A stretch of DNA of 64,000 bases from Casuarius casuarius (GCA_003342895.1 PTFA01000050.1:1664968-1728967), one strand, 5' to 3'. Positions 36,401-50,020 are shown, numbered from the stretch's first letter. The notes: generated by a model from the sequence alone, not told the origin. Made by a program: numbers and translations.

Positions 36401-38889
36401 TTTCAAATTTTCCCCAAACATTGGTTCTTCAATTAAAAGTTTATTTATTTAATAATATTAAAAGCCCATGTTTCCCATCTTGTCCTTAAGTCATTTTAAA
36501 AGAATTCTCCTCCATGAACCTGCAGCTGGATTTGAGCACATCCCTTAGCCCACATTTCCTACTGTCTCTACAGTGTTTACCAAATGCTAAGCACTTGTCA
36601 GTATGATTAATTTCATAAGATGTGAACAGACATCATCAGATCCCAAGTAATATTCTGTAATGACCAGGTGCTCTTTTCTAGCTCATCTAGCTAAGTTATG
36701 CATATTGTCCTTGCCATTTTTGTCTCAGCTATGACTGTTTCAGTAGACAGGCTACAAACAGTCAATTCAGACGAGACCTTTTCACAGTGACCTGCTCTTC
36801 CCACCACTGTTTGGTTCTGGAAGATTTTCACGTTCTGGATTCTGTGGACAATTTGGTGGTTTTAGATTATAAATACAACTTTCAGATATATATATTTGAT
36901 CCTTATTATTCATGAGCAGGCTGAAGTCTTTTGCCCTGACACAGAGTCCACACTATAGTTCTCTCATACTGGAAGCATGTATAATGTGGCAAGCAAAAAT
37001 GGGAACCAGAACAACCACTACTCTAACTTTATCCTGACCAAGCAGGACAGAAAGTGTTAAACATAGTCTAAGAGAATAGTTATTCCCAGTTATCCTAGTC
37101 AATTTTTCAAAAATTCTCTTTCCAGTATACTGGGCTATTTTGTTACTTAAAAAAGATGGGACAGCACTGTCTGAGAAATAAGTTTCAATCACAGAGCCCT
37201 AACCCGTGGCAACCAAAACAAACATACCAAGAAAAGAAGAGCATTATATACATTTATATATGTACTGAACAAAGAACCCAGTAAACACTCCCCCTTAATG
37301 CTGGCACCCATTTTTCATGATTGTTTCATTTCCAATTCAATTATTTTTCTTATTCTAAATGCCAGCTATTTTGAACCAACTTGTCACATTAATAATGGTG
37401 ATTCACTTTTTGCTGTTGTTCACTAAAGTACTGGCAAAACGTGTCTACTTATCCCTATCTGGAAGACAATCTATTTCTGATTTTTTTTTTCCAATGTGTG
37501 GGCATTTGCATATCCTGAGTTTGTTTGAACTCATTTATAATGAAAACAATTCACTTGATAATCAAATTTTATATTGATGAAATTCTCATATGATATATAG
37601 AATATTTTGTTCACTTTTTATTGGTATAGTTTATTGGTTTTTATATGAATGTGCTTTTGTTTTATTTTTAACTACATAAATCTTAAAACATAGATCAAGG
37701 GACACTATTCCTCTTCTTGCAAAACTTGTCTTTTTACTTAAAAAAGAGAGAAGCACTTTTGAGGCATTTCTTTTCTTCTAAGTATATCATGGAACTATAA
37801 ATACCTAATTAGAGCATTAGCAGTTGCATGGAAATGGTCAAATAAGTTAAGTGTTCATCTTGTTTACTGCAAACATGACTTCCCCAAAAGCAGCTGCACT
37901 GTGCAATATTTCCTGGACTATTATCTACAAAATGTGTGGTCATTCATTTGACAGTTATTGCCTGGGGAAAATAGTGGGAATATTACTAATGGGGTTCAGC
38001 ATTTTATTATCTACGTGGTGGACTTGCTTCAGCACAGGAAAGCTGTCAATGACCACATAACATGCTGTTTGATGTGACGCTGGGAAAAGGTTAGGTGGTT
38101 CCCACATTAGAGCAGTCATTTCTGTTAGCACACCAGTACTCAGTTTTATGGTTTAGTGAAAGAAGCCACTTGGGAGGCAGACTTTTTTTTAGAGAAGTGA
38201 CTGATAATAACAGGTTGGAATAGGAAAAGCAAAAAATTCTATCATATGTAAACAGAAACACACATGAAAATCTGCAGGTCAGACACTCAGATGTTATAAT
38301 CTGGCAAAGTCATATGAACTACTGAGGAGGCAGAAAGATACCAGAATCATTAAGGAAAATCCATCCCTTGGTGACTTATCTCTGATATTTAAAACTAACC
38401 CCTGCAGCATTCATTTTGTCACTTTTCTCTGTAAGTGGCATTTATTAAAGCAGCAGTGTTAGGTGGGACAATACCTGGCTCAGAATACTGCTTCCTGAGA
38501 ATTTCCCAGATCTGATTCTTTTCTGTTGTTTATTTCCTTAGAAAGTATTTTCAAGTTTTTCAAGATTTTTACAAGGTTTTGGGGAAGCGAAACAATCAGA
38601 TTTATTGTTCTGTTCCTTTTGCAAGGCATGCTGGGAGCTCAGCTAAAATAAAATTTCCAGCTTTCAAAGTTACCTTATATTATATAGAATGCTGGAAGAC
38701 CCACAACTGAATCAGCTAAAAATAGAAAATTAGTACAGAAAGAGTATGTCAGACTGAGAATTAAACTTCATCTAGTGCACAAATGTGTGAAGAAAGTTGA
38801 AAGTGAAGATAAATGAGTACCTGACCAGCTTTTCTCTCTCTTGGCTTCATGGACTCATGGAATCAAACAATTTTGAATTGTATAGGTAG
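33451..38889. other. Noncoding stretch
   Basis: No gene recognised. The 127-codon plus-strand frame at 33606-33989 starts at the tail of the CR1 homology and has no known domain. 'atcagttcccagaactgat' at 33972-33990 is an inverted repeat with a STAT-like 'ttcccagaa' centre. Several 60-85 codon frames overlap on both strands at 36150-36489 and are chance frames. A partial inverted repeat, 'tggtcattcatttgacag' with 'ctgtcaatgacca', spans 37937-38057. Confidence 0.6.
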
Positions 38890-38990
38890 GTTTTTGACAG
38901 GAAAACTGAGGCACAAAGCCCGTTGGATATGGATATGGAGTACAGAGTCTGAAGAGCTAGATTTTCATTCAGGATACTTCACAGTCTTAG
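38890..38990 (-). mobile_element. MIR-like SINE relic
   Basis: 'gacaggaaaactgaggcaca' at about 38896 followed by 'agagtctgaagagctagatt' resembles the reverse complement of the MIR core ('gaggaaactgaggcacagag...'). It is short and diverged. MIR-like relics occur at low density across amniotes. Confidence 0.4.
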
Positions 38991-40411
38991 TAATCTTTTC
39001 GTTATAAAATCTTGTATTAGCATTTAAAAAAAAAATGTCACATAAGGTTAAATTCAGAAGTAAATATAATCTGTTTAAGAGCAGATAAATAATAGACTGA
39101 TACTATCCATGCCTATATATATACTACTGTATCAATTTAATACTTACCTGAACTTCTAATTGTTTTTCTCAGTGTCCCTGTTGTGCATCACTTCTGAAGG
39201 TAGCTCACAGAATCTATTGCAAATGGCATCTGTTAATGTAATTTCCACTCAGATGGCCCAGAAAATTGAAACATGATAGAAAAAGACACCAACTGGAATG
39301 TGAATGATCTGCTCCTTGCTTTTTCTCTTTTACCAGTTGGAGTTACACTAGATCAGAATATTTAATACTTAATAATAGTGAAAATAGCTTTAGAGAAATC
39401 TGAAGACTAAATTCGTTGACCTTAAGTATTCTGTAGTTGTTCACAAATGTTCAAAGATGCATGATTCCCCAGGTCTTTTGCACGTCTAGAAGGTACGTGG
39501 GCAAAAGTGGAGAGAGAGGAGAAGTCCTATATGGTATTGCATGCTTTGGTGTTTGGACTGGGAGAAAATGATCCTTGAACAGGACTTCCGTGAAATCACT
39601 TGGGCAGAAAATCCCCCCTCTTTAATATTCACCTTACTTTCCTTTGGAGCAGTCAGTCTGAAGATTCTTGCTTCTATCAGTTGGGATAAAAGGAGAGAAA
39701 AGGAACAAGGCAGTCTTCATTTCTTGAATCTTACAGAGAATGTGGAGGTAAATAAATATTTAACTCAGCGTCTTGATACAGATTCACTTGGCACCTGACA
39801 GAGATATGTAGGAAGAGGTAAAGGGTAGAGATAAGTTGGTTCAGAGATGTAAGGGATGGCTAAATTCTCTTCTGAAGATAGCCACTTTCAGGCACCTGTT
39901 CTACTGGAGAAAGATGGATATCTGCATACACACCTCAAGTATGTGTGAATTTATGCTTGTTTTAGATGCTTCAGGTATATTTATATAATCAGAAATCCTT
40001 AAAAACAGAAAAACTACATTTCGATGAGTTGTTTTTTTCTGCGCATTTCAGAACTCTGCCCATGTTCGTGCTCAGGGAAAACATATAAAACAAAATAAAG
40101 ATAAGTTTTATAAAGTATAATAATTATTATAATTTCAAAAATTTAGAAATAAATACTAAGCATCTTTAGTAGCATCAGTAACATGGTCACTTTCCTCTGA
40201 AGTTAAAATACAATCTTTCTCATAATAGAGAAGGGATAACACAGACATGGAAGTGACACAGCAAATACAAATATTCTGTTTTCTTCTTTTTTTAGGAAAA
40301 GGAAAACAAAATTATGAGTGACTTTAGGAGAAAAGTCATGTAATGTATCCACAATTGAAGATGTTATTTGTGCCTGGTAAAGCATAGAGTAACCTGCAAT
40401 CTAGCAAAATA
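38991..40411. other. Noncoding stretch
   Basis: No gene recognised. It holds an 85-codon plus-strand frame at 39541-39798 without known motifs and a 16-bp perfect AT palindrome, 'tataataattattata', at 40116-40131. Confidence 0.6.
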
Positions 40412-40480
40412 GTTGTGCATATAATCACATAATCTAACAACACAATAATAATTTAGGTTAGAAAGATCTTATCTCACAAA
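40412..40480 (-). mobile_element. Possible CR1 3'-end relic, antisense
   Basis: 'ataatcacataatctaacaa' then 'aataatttaggttagaaaga' and 'tctt' resembles the reverse complement of a bird CR1 tail, where repeated 'atcatagaatc' octamers precede 'ggttggaaaagacctc'. The match is short and degraded. Confidence 0.35.
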
Positions 40481-40962
40481 ATTGTGCTTTTGTGTGTCCT
40501 TGAACAGTACAGCCTCAGAGTGAGAGTTTATATCTCTCATGGTAAACTTGAGCTGTGCTGCAGGTGTTTTAGTTTATCACTGAAAGGAAATGACTTTTTT
40601 TACACCTAATTTAATCTGAAGCTATTCACAGTTTAAAATGTTCAGTAACAGTGACCTCTGTAATGACTAACACATTGCAGGTGGTCTGATAGCAGGCCAA
40701 TGGTTAATGTTTGCTATCGAGAGAGACAGAATTAAATGTCCACCCCAGAGTTGTTTTCTTCCATTTATAGTATGAAAACAACAGCTGGCGCAAAACTGAG
40801 CCACAATTAAAGAGCTTCTGAAAAGTTGTGATTGGTTTAGTTCCTGCATTAGAAGAGCTTTAGTGTTGGCATCTATTAAAATTTTGTCTTTAAATTTGAA
40901 AGCAGAAATCCTGACAAACATTTGCAACCTAAATGTCTGTATTAGACTTCTGATACTTAGGT
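40481..40962. other. Noncoding stretch, nothing recognised
   Basis: An 86-codon minus-strand frame at 40667-40927 has no recognisable domain. Confidence 0.6.
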
Positions 40963-41060
40963 TCCAGCCTTGTAGTCCCTGCTCAGTCCTTCTTCAGGCA
41001 AAACTCCCATTTGTTCTGTAGTTATATGACTGGGAGCAATAAGTGCTTTGTCCAAGCTAG
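40963..41060. repeat. Palindromic element ('cagtccttactcaggcaaaactccc' family)
   Basis: 'gtagtccctgctcagtcctt' then 'cttcaggcaaaactcccatt' is a good match to one half of the saurian palindromic element, whose consensus half is 'gcagtccttactcaggcaaa' followed by 'actcccattgac'. The second half, after 'tgggag' at about 41031, is mostly decayed. Confidence 0.55.
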
Positions 41061-44000
41061 GACTTAGTGTGCTGTATCAGACCTCAGAAAGCACCACCAA
41101 AGCTCTTAGTTTTCACAAGCAGCTAGCTGAGAAGGCAGTTCAGTGTTCATATAACAGCATGTAACGCAAAACTGGTGAGCTCGAACCTTTCATTTTAGCT
41201 TCAGTTCAACAAAACTGAGTACCCTTACTGTGCAGCTGCTGTGCAGTTTTTCTGTATGTGTGTAGACTTGGGCAGTATCTAAGCCAGCCATCACCACTGT
41301 CAATGGCACCTTGAGTTTAAATTCTATTTCTTTGTAACACTTGCTAAATTCTAGTATTGCATAAAAGAGCTGATCCCAAATCCTTTTAATACAGTGCAGT
41401 TAGAGTGTCTTACATAATTCTGGGAAGACAAGCACACTTGCTGAAAATGGGTGAGAAACTTAGGTACTCTTGAACGACAGTTTTCACCTCGGAAACAATT
41501 CTGCTGTCTCTGCTGTTTGCTTTGAAGTGGCATGAGTTGTTAAACAAAGAAAGGACCTCTGAAAGTAAAAGTGTGTCTGCTTCACAGAAGATAATGGGCT
41601 TCATATCTTGGAAAATGTTTCTTCAGGGGACTTAAAACAGCCTTATTTTCAGAGAAGAGAGGATAGTGCATAGAAGAGAGCACAACAGTTGAGGAGATGT
41701 GGTATATGTAAACAGAGCTGGTTCTAGAAAGTATGCTTCAAATTATTTGATGTGTCAGTATCAACAAACCTTTTATGAAATATGGCTAGGACTAGAATTT
41801 ACCAGCACTTTGTGGACTGGTCCTTAAAGATAAATAGCCATCTTACTAATAGGATGCCAGGATAGGACCCATTTCACTGCTCTGTTAGCTATGCACAGAT
41901 GTGAATGAAGGGTACTCTGTGGTGTTCTGTGAAATACATCAGCTGACACTGCTCTTTGCTGCATGAGTGAAAGTAGACAAAAAAACCTCCACAGTATGAA
42001 CAGTAGTTAAAGTAACTGAATGCTAATTGGAAAAGGGATTGGAATCCAGATCGCTTATGCGAGCTGGAGGACTAATCTGTTTTGGTCAAACTGAAAAACT
42101 AAAAGGGAAATTGGCCATACCAACCACTCAACAGACTTTCAATGCCTATTTAATTATTTTATTCAACCATTCCCACTTCATAATGACATATAACCTGGTT
42201 TTTAGCTCTCTCGACTGGGAAGAAGAAAACGTGCATTCAAATGCTGTCAGGCAGAGAGTGGAATTGAACTTGGTTTCCTGTTTCCTAAAAGAGTGCCATC
42301 CTCTGCTATATTCTGGTAGTGTCAAGATGCTATCCAGTAATTTTCTCTGGGTTTTCTGAACATGGAATATTTCTTTCAGATCGAAGGGAATTCTGCTACA
42401 TACTGAATGAAGTACACTTTTTTGTCTCCAGTTATCTCAGTGTGCGTGGCAAATTTTTAGTTGGACCAAAACAGATGATTTCTCTCTTGCAGTCATTCCT
42501 AACTTTTTTCCTGTCCACACTCAACACATAACAAGAAAGTACTATGAGAGATGTATGATTAATGTATGTATTATCTATGATTTGAGGGCAAATCCAAAGC
42601 CTAATATAGTTATTAGAAAGTCTCACATTAATATCACCCCTATATTCATAATAGGTTTTTATTGCCAAGTCCTTTTTTTTTAATAAAAAATAAAATAGAT
42701 TTTGCTAGATTCTTTTGTTACTTGTACTTGTGGAAAACTCTTCACGTTAATATGATTTCTGACTAGAAATGACAGCACAGTATGGCCATCTTCATATATG
42801 TAAAATATGTAGCTTTATATATTTTAGAAGTCAATAGAATTGTTCATACTCATAATTCCTTTAAGATACTGTCACATTTAAAGTCTTTTGTATCAGACAT
42901 AAAAAATAGGTATTTTTATATATTTCAGTAAAAGAACCCATCATTTTTTTTAATGAGTATACCTTATATAGTACTCAAATAATGTGTATGTACCTTTTGT
43001 GTCTGTGTTATATAAATAACACACGAAAAGAATATTTGGTCCTAACTCACCTACAGTTATATCTTTAACTCTAAAACTTTTCCATTTGCAGGCAAAGTCT
43101 GTACATATATTAGCATGGCACTTTATTGTCTTGAAATTAAAGCTTTTGAAGTTGCTTCCTCTCTGAGACACAAAAGAAAGCACACAGTTGACATCAAAGT
43201 GGAGACACTGCTGACTAGTAATTATGGTAGCTTAATGTNACCCAGTCCCCACCCATTTATAAGACTGCCTTTACTCTCCTCAACATATACTTATTTTGAT
43301 CAACACCTTTAGAAATAACCGGACGGACCAGCTACTTACAAAGTTCTTGCAAAATTTTGTTGGAAAACAAAATGCTGTCTTAATAATTTATTCTTTATAT
43401 ATCATTGTGGCTTTTTTTAAAACCTCATTTAATTACTCTAAGTAACTTGTAGCTGTTAGCTGGGTGTTACCAGATGTGAAACCAGACACAAGGGTGAGAT
43501 TTTACAATTTGAGCACAGCTGCTTAAGACAAAATCTGGTTTAGGACACAAGAGATGGATTTGAAATACTACATTTATATTAAAAATAGCAGGGAATCATA
43601 TACAGGCCAGCTAAAGGTCTTCTTGGCAAACTTATTAATTTCAAGTGAATCCATCTAATCAAAGTCCAAAAAAGGCTTCAAAACCCAGCATATGACATCT
43701 GCTGTCAGTCTCCTCCTCTGACACCCCCCTCCCCAAAGCAAACCTACATATGCAGAGTACTGCTCTGTTTTTAAATTAAAGTCTCTATTCTTTCTAACAC
43801 GTATATTAGTGAGGTGGGTGCTAGAACCAAGGATGAAACGCCTCTGCATCTTGGAACAGTTTTAAACATCTCTAAGTACCAGGATGATGAACTCAAAAGA
43901 AGTTTATTTATCTTGGGCATTTGAGTTTTACGGCTTAAGAGAAAGTAACTTTAGAAATTCTGAGGAGGGGGGTTCCTCCCCACTCTTGCATATTCTACTG

Positions 44001-45144
44001 CACTGGCCAAATTGTTGATATGCTTAGCAGAGCATGTAAGGTAGTGCAGAGCAGCTGAAATAACTCTGCACGTCTTCTGTATGTTGACCTCTGTACTCTG
44101 TGCGTATGAGGAGAAGGAGCAGCACAACATTTATATCAATATTTTAACAAGAGATGTGTGGGGCTGGAAGAAACTATCCAGTGGGTAAGACTTATTTTTC
44201 CTTAACTAAACAAAACAAAACAAAACCCCTAAGTCTGAGGTATTCATTATAAAGCGTGTTCGCAATGTACATTTTAAAGTGATACATGTAAAGTAATGTT
44301 TTTACTAGCTTAACCCAAACCTTATGGGTATCATGACCACCCTCACTGTATTCCATCTTATATTTATGTGACAGGTATGCAGCATTTTGAAGAGACATAT
44401 TTTCCCTCTAACTCCTGAACCCACCATAGCCCAGACAGTGACCGATAAAAGAAAATAGCTATAATAAAAAACAAGGTGATTTAGCCATAAAAGAAAACTA
44501 GAATCTTAGAATCTTCCAACTAACTTGATCCCTGATTTTGCCTTAGTTTACAAAAATGGTACAGATAAAACACGAACTTTTCCTGCTGTTTCTCCCAAGT
44601 TGTTCTCTGTATCTGCTACTTGATGCTGATCTCAGCTATTGCTTCAGTGCGGCAACCAACTGCCACAGCTAATTACATCCAGCAGTCTCTGCTTTCCCCT
44701 TTCTCGCTTCTGACCAGGTCACTGCAACATTCATCTCTAAAGTGTTTTTTTCTAAACAGGAAAAACATTTATCCAACAAAACTTTGTAAATATTTTTCTC
44801 AGTAGTACCAGCAAGCAATATTTAACCTGGTACTGAGGTCACTGGGGAAGAGATCAAATGTGATAACACCGAGCTTTTAGCTGTCAAACATAATTTTCTG
44901 GCATTTCTATAGAGTTTTCAAACTATAAGCAGAGAGGGGTCTGTTTTTCTTGTCGAGGCACACTCCTAATTTCCATCACTGTTAATGGGTGTTATACAGT
45001 CTTATCAGGGACATAATAGACCTCCCAAGTGTTCTATAATGAGTTAATTTTCTCTTTCACATTTTTATTGATTATCTGTACCAGATAACAATACACGCAA
45101 TTCTCTGATTTGATCAAGAGATCCTGACAAAACTCATAAATTTC
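41061..45144. other. Noncoding stretch including the ambiguous base
   Basis: No gene recognised. A 110-codon plus-strand frame (42027-42359) overlaps a 70-codon frame and has no motif. The single N in the window is at 43239. Four (AAAAC) units lie at 44208-44227. Confidence 0.6.
43239..43239. other. Ambiguous base (N)
   Basis: The only non-ACGT character in the window. It breaks an otherwise open 65-codon frame (43115-43312) that I do not consider a gene. Confidence 0.95.
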
Positions 45145-45145
45145 A

Positions 45146-45169
45146 AAAATGAAACTTAAAATGAAACTT
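45146..45169. repeat. 12-bp tandem duplication
   Basis: 'aaaatgaaactt' is repeated exactly twice, head to tail. Confidence 0.9.
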
Positions 45170-45260
45170 AAGTATTTCACTGATACTTTCCAAATCCAGT
45201 GATGGAACAGCAGAATCACTTGGAAAATGTGTGTGTTTATCATTTTGTAATACAATAGCT

Positions 45261-45382
45261 AGTCTCTATTTTCTCTACTTCTTCTGTCTCCTCATCACAT
45301 TTTATCACTTTTCTCAATTTTTCCTCATTTGTTTTCTCTTGTTTTTATTTATCTTTTTTCATTATGACATAAGTTTCCTCTT
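45261..45382 (+). repeat. Pyrimidine-rich tract
   Basis: About 120 bp of mostly T and C on the plus strand. It gives a Phe/Leu/Ser-rich 79-codon frame (45231-45470) that is an artefact of composition. Confidence 0.65.
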
Positions 45383-48300
45383 TACCCTTCTTGCCAGTAA
45401 CAATAGTTATTCTGAAATGTTGCATGTTGTTTATAAAAGTCAAGTAGCCAGTAGAATAAAGCATTTATAAACTTCTCCTACAATCCTTATTTACACAATA
45501 CTTATCAGGATGCCATCTGTTCTGTTTACTTACTCATCTACCCAGTATTATCATCATCTAGATATTAACATAAATTAAGAAAAAGTACATTTTTATTCTC
45601 ATTTTTTACAAAGCAAGGGAGTTACTGGAATAACATAAATGTAAATGTTCTGCTACTTTGATTAAGAACTGCAGATTGGTTAAAGAGTTCTGAAGAACAA
45701 TTCTCTGAACATTTCAATTAACTGTTAAGAAAGGAGTTTCTACCTCAGCCTCCATTCAAAAATATTAGCATCTGATAGCAATGACAATGTTCAGCGGCCT
45801 CCTTGCTTGTATTACCTACATGTAGGATGGATGTTCTTCAGTTTTATTGCCCACATGCAGTTCACCTTAGATTCACTTTATTCTTTTCTCATTAAGGAAA
45901 TTAAAAAAATAAAGAAGGGTACAAGTAAAGATGTAATGTTTACCCTTCCCTTAATAGAGTTACTAGGCTCCATCAAGTACCTACCAAATCTCAGGTTTAA
46001 TATCAGAAATCATGTTACTGGAGTGACATTATGTGACTCTATAATAAATCTGTCAAAAGTACTACAATTTCCATTGTGAAAAGTATTTAGACTTTGCAAG
46101 TCCTTATGGCTGCTTGTCTTTATCTGCCTATATATCATTATTTTGTTTTTTAAAGGGTCTCTTCCAAATTACTGTACAGGGCTAAAAAGTTACTTTGACT
46201 GTCTTGTGGAAGGAGGAGGGAGGAGGCACCTAGCAATGGTTAGTGACTTTGCTTATTGACACATTTGAGGATATTACACACTTCTCTTCAAATAGTGCTG
46301 TGAAACTGGACTGCTGATAATAACCATTAATTATGGCTTTATTTCTTCAAAATACATCCATTGCTAATTTTCAATATGTCAGAATAAAACTCTTTTCTCC
46401 CATCTACATATTAAATTTCTGTTGATATTTAAGATATTCTGTGCCACTCAGAACCCTAATTCACTGCGCATATCAGGATGTCAAATTCCTCTTGCAAGAC
46501 TGCTGGTTATGTGGGAAGTCATTGTGAAATAGAAACAAGTTTTTGTGTTACAACATGAACGCTTGTTATTACTAGCTAGTTAAGGAAAGTAGAATCCTAG
46601 TATTTTCCTTCCATTCCCGTTTAGGATAGCAACTTGCCATGCAGAGAGCATTGATAATTAAAAATATTAGTAGTGTTAGTACTGAAGACTAATTAAGTAA
46701 TTTGTCTTAACAAAAATTAATCCAAAGCAGAAGCAAGAAGAGAGAACAATTTTAAAATGAATTACCTAAAATTATGCATTTCACTCTTATGATAAATAGA
46801 TTGTACTGAATTCCATGAAATAATTTAGTACATAAAAGTCTATTAGCTACTTAGAAACCATGACCCCATTTAGCAGTTATGGACCATGGTAGCATCTAAT
46901 CTATATTTGTTGATTTGTATACCCTTTATGATCTGAACCAGATCCCATAATGTCAAAAATCATAGCTATCACATCGAATTATGACCCATTAAGAATGCAG
47001 AATCAGCAAAATCAGATATTTTTGTCTCAAGAGTGAGCTTTGCTAGCATATTTACGCTATAGTGAAGAAGCAGACCCTGGCCACTGCATTTCAAAAAAAA
47101 GGATCCATTCCTGAGTGTTTTTAAAATGAAATGGGGCATGAGATAATCAGTTTAAACAATTTTTACTTAGATTTTCACTGCAATATGCACCAAAAAATAA
47201 TCAATTAATCATGATTTATATTTTCTTTTTAAGAGTCAAACATCAGAAGATAGCATCTATCTTTCTGTGCATACTCGTTTGCTGTCAAAAGTTAGATCAG
47301 CAGATCAGATAAAACTGGATCATGCTTCTAAATCCCATAGGAGCTTAAGTTACCTGTGATGGAAGAACAAAATGATTGATTCTGCATGAAAATGTAGTAG
47401 AAAAAAGAAATGCATCCCTGAACTTACTCTATTCTTGCTCATAAAAAACAGCTAATGGTATCTTCAGGACAAAGAATGGTGGAAACCCATGACATATTTA
47501 TAGAAGTTAATCATACAGCTTTAATTTAGAGAAATATGTCTTAAAACTGTCATAATTATATATGATGCTGTTATGTTAACATCTCATGCTTTATTCTAGA
47601 ACCTTAGCTTTACAGAGGTACAAACTGACGGATATCAACATGGTTTATTTTAGTCTTATAATAGATAACCTGTTTCCTTCTGATGTGGTGCAATTCTATT
47701 CCCTAAATATGCTGGGCTAAATTTCAACACTGTTAACAATTCCACTACCTCCCATTTTCACAGAAACATCTAGTAATATAATGTCTTTCCTTTTCCTAAT
47801 GGCCTCTAATACTTTTCCAGAAAGGGAATTTAATTAAAAAAAAGTTATATCACGGAGGTTGTTGATTATATTTTTTGTGTTTTATGCCAGGCCTACAAAT
47901 CCTGACCTAAGTTCTTAAATATAGGTAGAATGCATAATACTATTTATTCCCATGTAAAGTTAAGTATATGATAAATTCTCTCAGCTGTTTAAAGACATCT
48001 ACCAATTTGAAAATAACAATGAAATTGTCGTCAAAGAATTTGTAGTGCATTAGACCTAATAGACTGCGTGCTTTACCAGCTCTCCCCTATTCAGCCCTAT
48101 AAGTACATACGAAATAGCCTAGAAATTGAAACTGCAGTTTTTGCTTGAAGACATTTCTTTGTTCTTTAGTGTTAAAGTGTTAATTTTTTTCTGATTATAG
48201 TACATATTTGGTAAGTAAATAGAAATACAGAAATATAAAGGGAAGGGGAATGAATGAAGAAGAAAAACAGAGATAAATATGAAAATTGACCTTTGAGAGA

Positions 48301-49012
48301 ATTAATTTAATCATTAATAATTTTAACTATGTATATGGAAAACAATAATCTCTAAATGTATCATTAGATTATCCCAGATAAAATATGTATTTGAATCACA
48401 TAATGTATGCCTTGGACTAATTCCATTCTTTTGTATGAATAATTTTCTATGCAACGTATGTTGTTTTTACAAATCGTATGCAACCTGTAAGCAGCCTGTT
48501 TAGCTTCTCTAAGGTACTGTCGTTTAGTATGACACATCCAGAGAGCAAGTTGCCCTTCGATATGTAGTGATGTGATCCTGCTCCTCTCAGAAAAGCAGGC
48601 AGAACGTTAGGACAGCCTTGGAGTCTACTGCTAATGTCCTTTGCCTGTAGAGCTATGATAGCATACGTTCAGGATTCAAATTCAATATATAGGGACTAGA
48701 TTTGCACTTATTTCTCAACGTTGTTCATCTTAAAAGTATAGAACTTCATTTCACCATTCTTCTGGTAACGTATTGATTTACACTACGGCTACCTGTAAGG
48801 CAGATCTGGAAAACACAGATGCAGCAAGGCATATATGTGCAGAGAGGATGGTTGATGTTCATTGGCCTTCTAGGGCCCTACCCATACAGTAGAGATTTAA
48901 CAAATGTGACAGGCTTTTTTGCTTTTACCAAGAGACAACCTGAAATCCCTAATATACAGGGGCACTTTCAAGTAATTCCATAAGGGATCAAGAGTGCACT
49001 GTGCTGAAAATA
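45383..49012. other. Noncoding AT-rich stretch
   Basis: No gene recognised and very few open frames. After the 90-codon frame at 45807-46079, nothing over 60 codons opens until about 50625. Homeodomain-type clusters at 46310-46370 and 48295-48370 could be further conserved noncoding elements, but I cannot support that beyond texture. Confidence 0.6.
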
Positions 49013-49140
49013 TCACCAAAGCCTAATCATTTAGTCCTGAGTTTAATGAAGTATTTAGGCCCAAACTTCCCATTAATTTAAATGGGAAATCAATAGGAAG
49101 TTAGGAGCCTAAATGCTTTGTTGAATCAGGGCCTCAGGGC
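49013..49140. repeat. Well-preserved palindromic element ('ttaggc...gcctaa' family)
   Basis: Arms 49053-49074 and 49092-49114 are near-complementary: 'atttaggcccaaacttccca' reads against 'aggaagttaggagcctaaat'. The centre is 'attaatttaaatggga' and the right end is 'ttgaatcagggcc'. This fits the saurian palindromic element with text 'taggcacctaactcccattg', then 'caatgggagttaggcgccta', then 'gaatctgggcc'. It is the clearest member in the window. Confidence 0.6.
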
Positions 49141-49826
49141 TCAATCGAGATTCCCATAGCGATCACTGGAAAGACTTCCATTTAAGCACTGGATTGTGTT
49201 AATCACTTCCATATCTGTTTGTTGGTACATACCTGGCTTATTTACAACATTTTTTGTGGGTTTTGTTAAGGGCTACAAATGATACTTTCAAAGCATCTAA
49301 GATACACTTAAACACAGACTGGAACTTTGAATAGGATCTAAAATAATTTTCTAAACTCGATTTCTAGTGCCTACCTGCCTTTTTGCTTACCTATCTACAC
49401 CAAAAGCTAGCACTAGTGATCCAAATACCCAAATCCTAAATCCTACCTTCTCTCCTTCCACCCCAAAACCACTATTTTAGAATTTCTATCTTAAAAGAAG
49501 CCAGGAATTTGAAGAAATATTGCAAGAATTTTTCATACTGGTATCTCTGGTAACAGTTGGCATTTGGAAAATTGGTCTGGCTTGTGAAGCCAGACATTTC
49601 TAACAGACTGTATTTAAAATGTCGAGAAATCTAGAAAAAAACCCAAATATGCTAGATTTCAAATCTTTCCCTAACTTGAAAATCTGATCAATAGAGACAG
49701 ATAAATAATTAAATCTAAGTAATATTTCATGATTTGTTACTTTGATCCTACTATGCAATTATTCACTTTTATCTTACAGTATTCCCTCAGCTCATACTAA
49801 CTGTTTTCACTTAAATAATTCACTAA
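49141..49826. other. Noncoding stretch, nothing recognised
   Basis: No open frame over 60 codons and no named repeat. Confidence 0.6.
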
Positions 49827-49898
49827 GGGCCAAAGCCTGATTGCATTGAAGTGAATGGCAAAAATCCCATTTTCTCCAGTGACAACAGCATTTAACCC
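49827..49898. repeat. Palindromic element ('cattgaagtcaatgg' family)
   Basis: 'gggccaaagcctgattgcat' followed by 'tgaagtgaatggcaaaaatc' and 'ccatttt' matches the saurian element with text 'gggccaaatcctg', then 'cattgaagtcaatggcaaaa', then 'ctcccattgacttcaatggg'. It ends with 'aaccc'. Confidence 0.5.
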
Positions 49899-50020
49899 TG
49901 AGGAACTGACCTTAAGGTTAATTAAATGTTTGAGAAAACCTGAGGTGATTTATAGTTTCATGCTGAAGGCAAGAAAAATTCACAGTTTTGTAAGGTTTTG
50001 ATGTAAAACAAGATAAAATC

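Noticed and set aside
40116..40131. 16-bp perfect palindrome 'tataataattattata'
   Set aside because: Two-letter AT sequence. Palindromes of this size are expected in such composition.
45231..45470. 79-codon Phe/Leu-rich frame
   Set aside because: Artefact of the pyrimidine-rich tract at 45261-45382.
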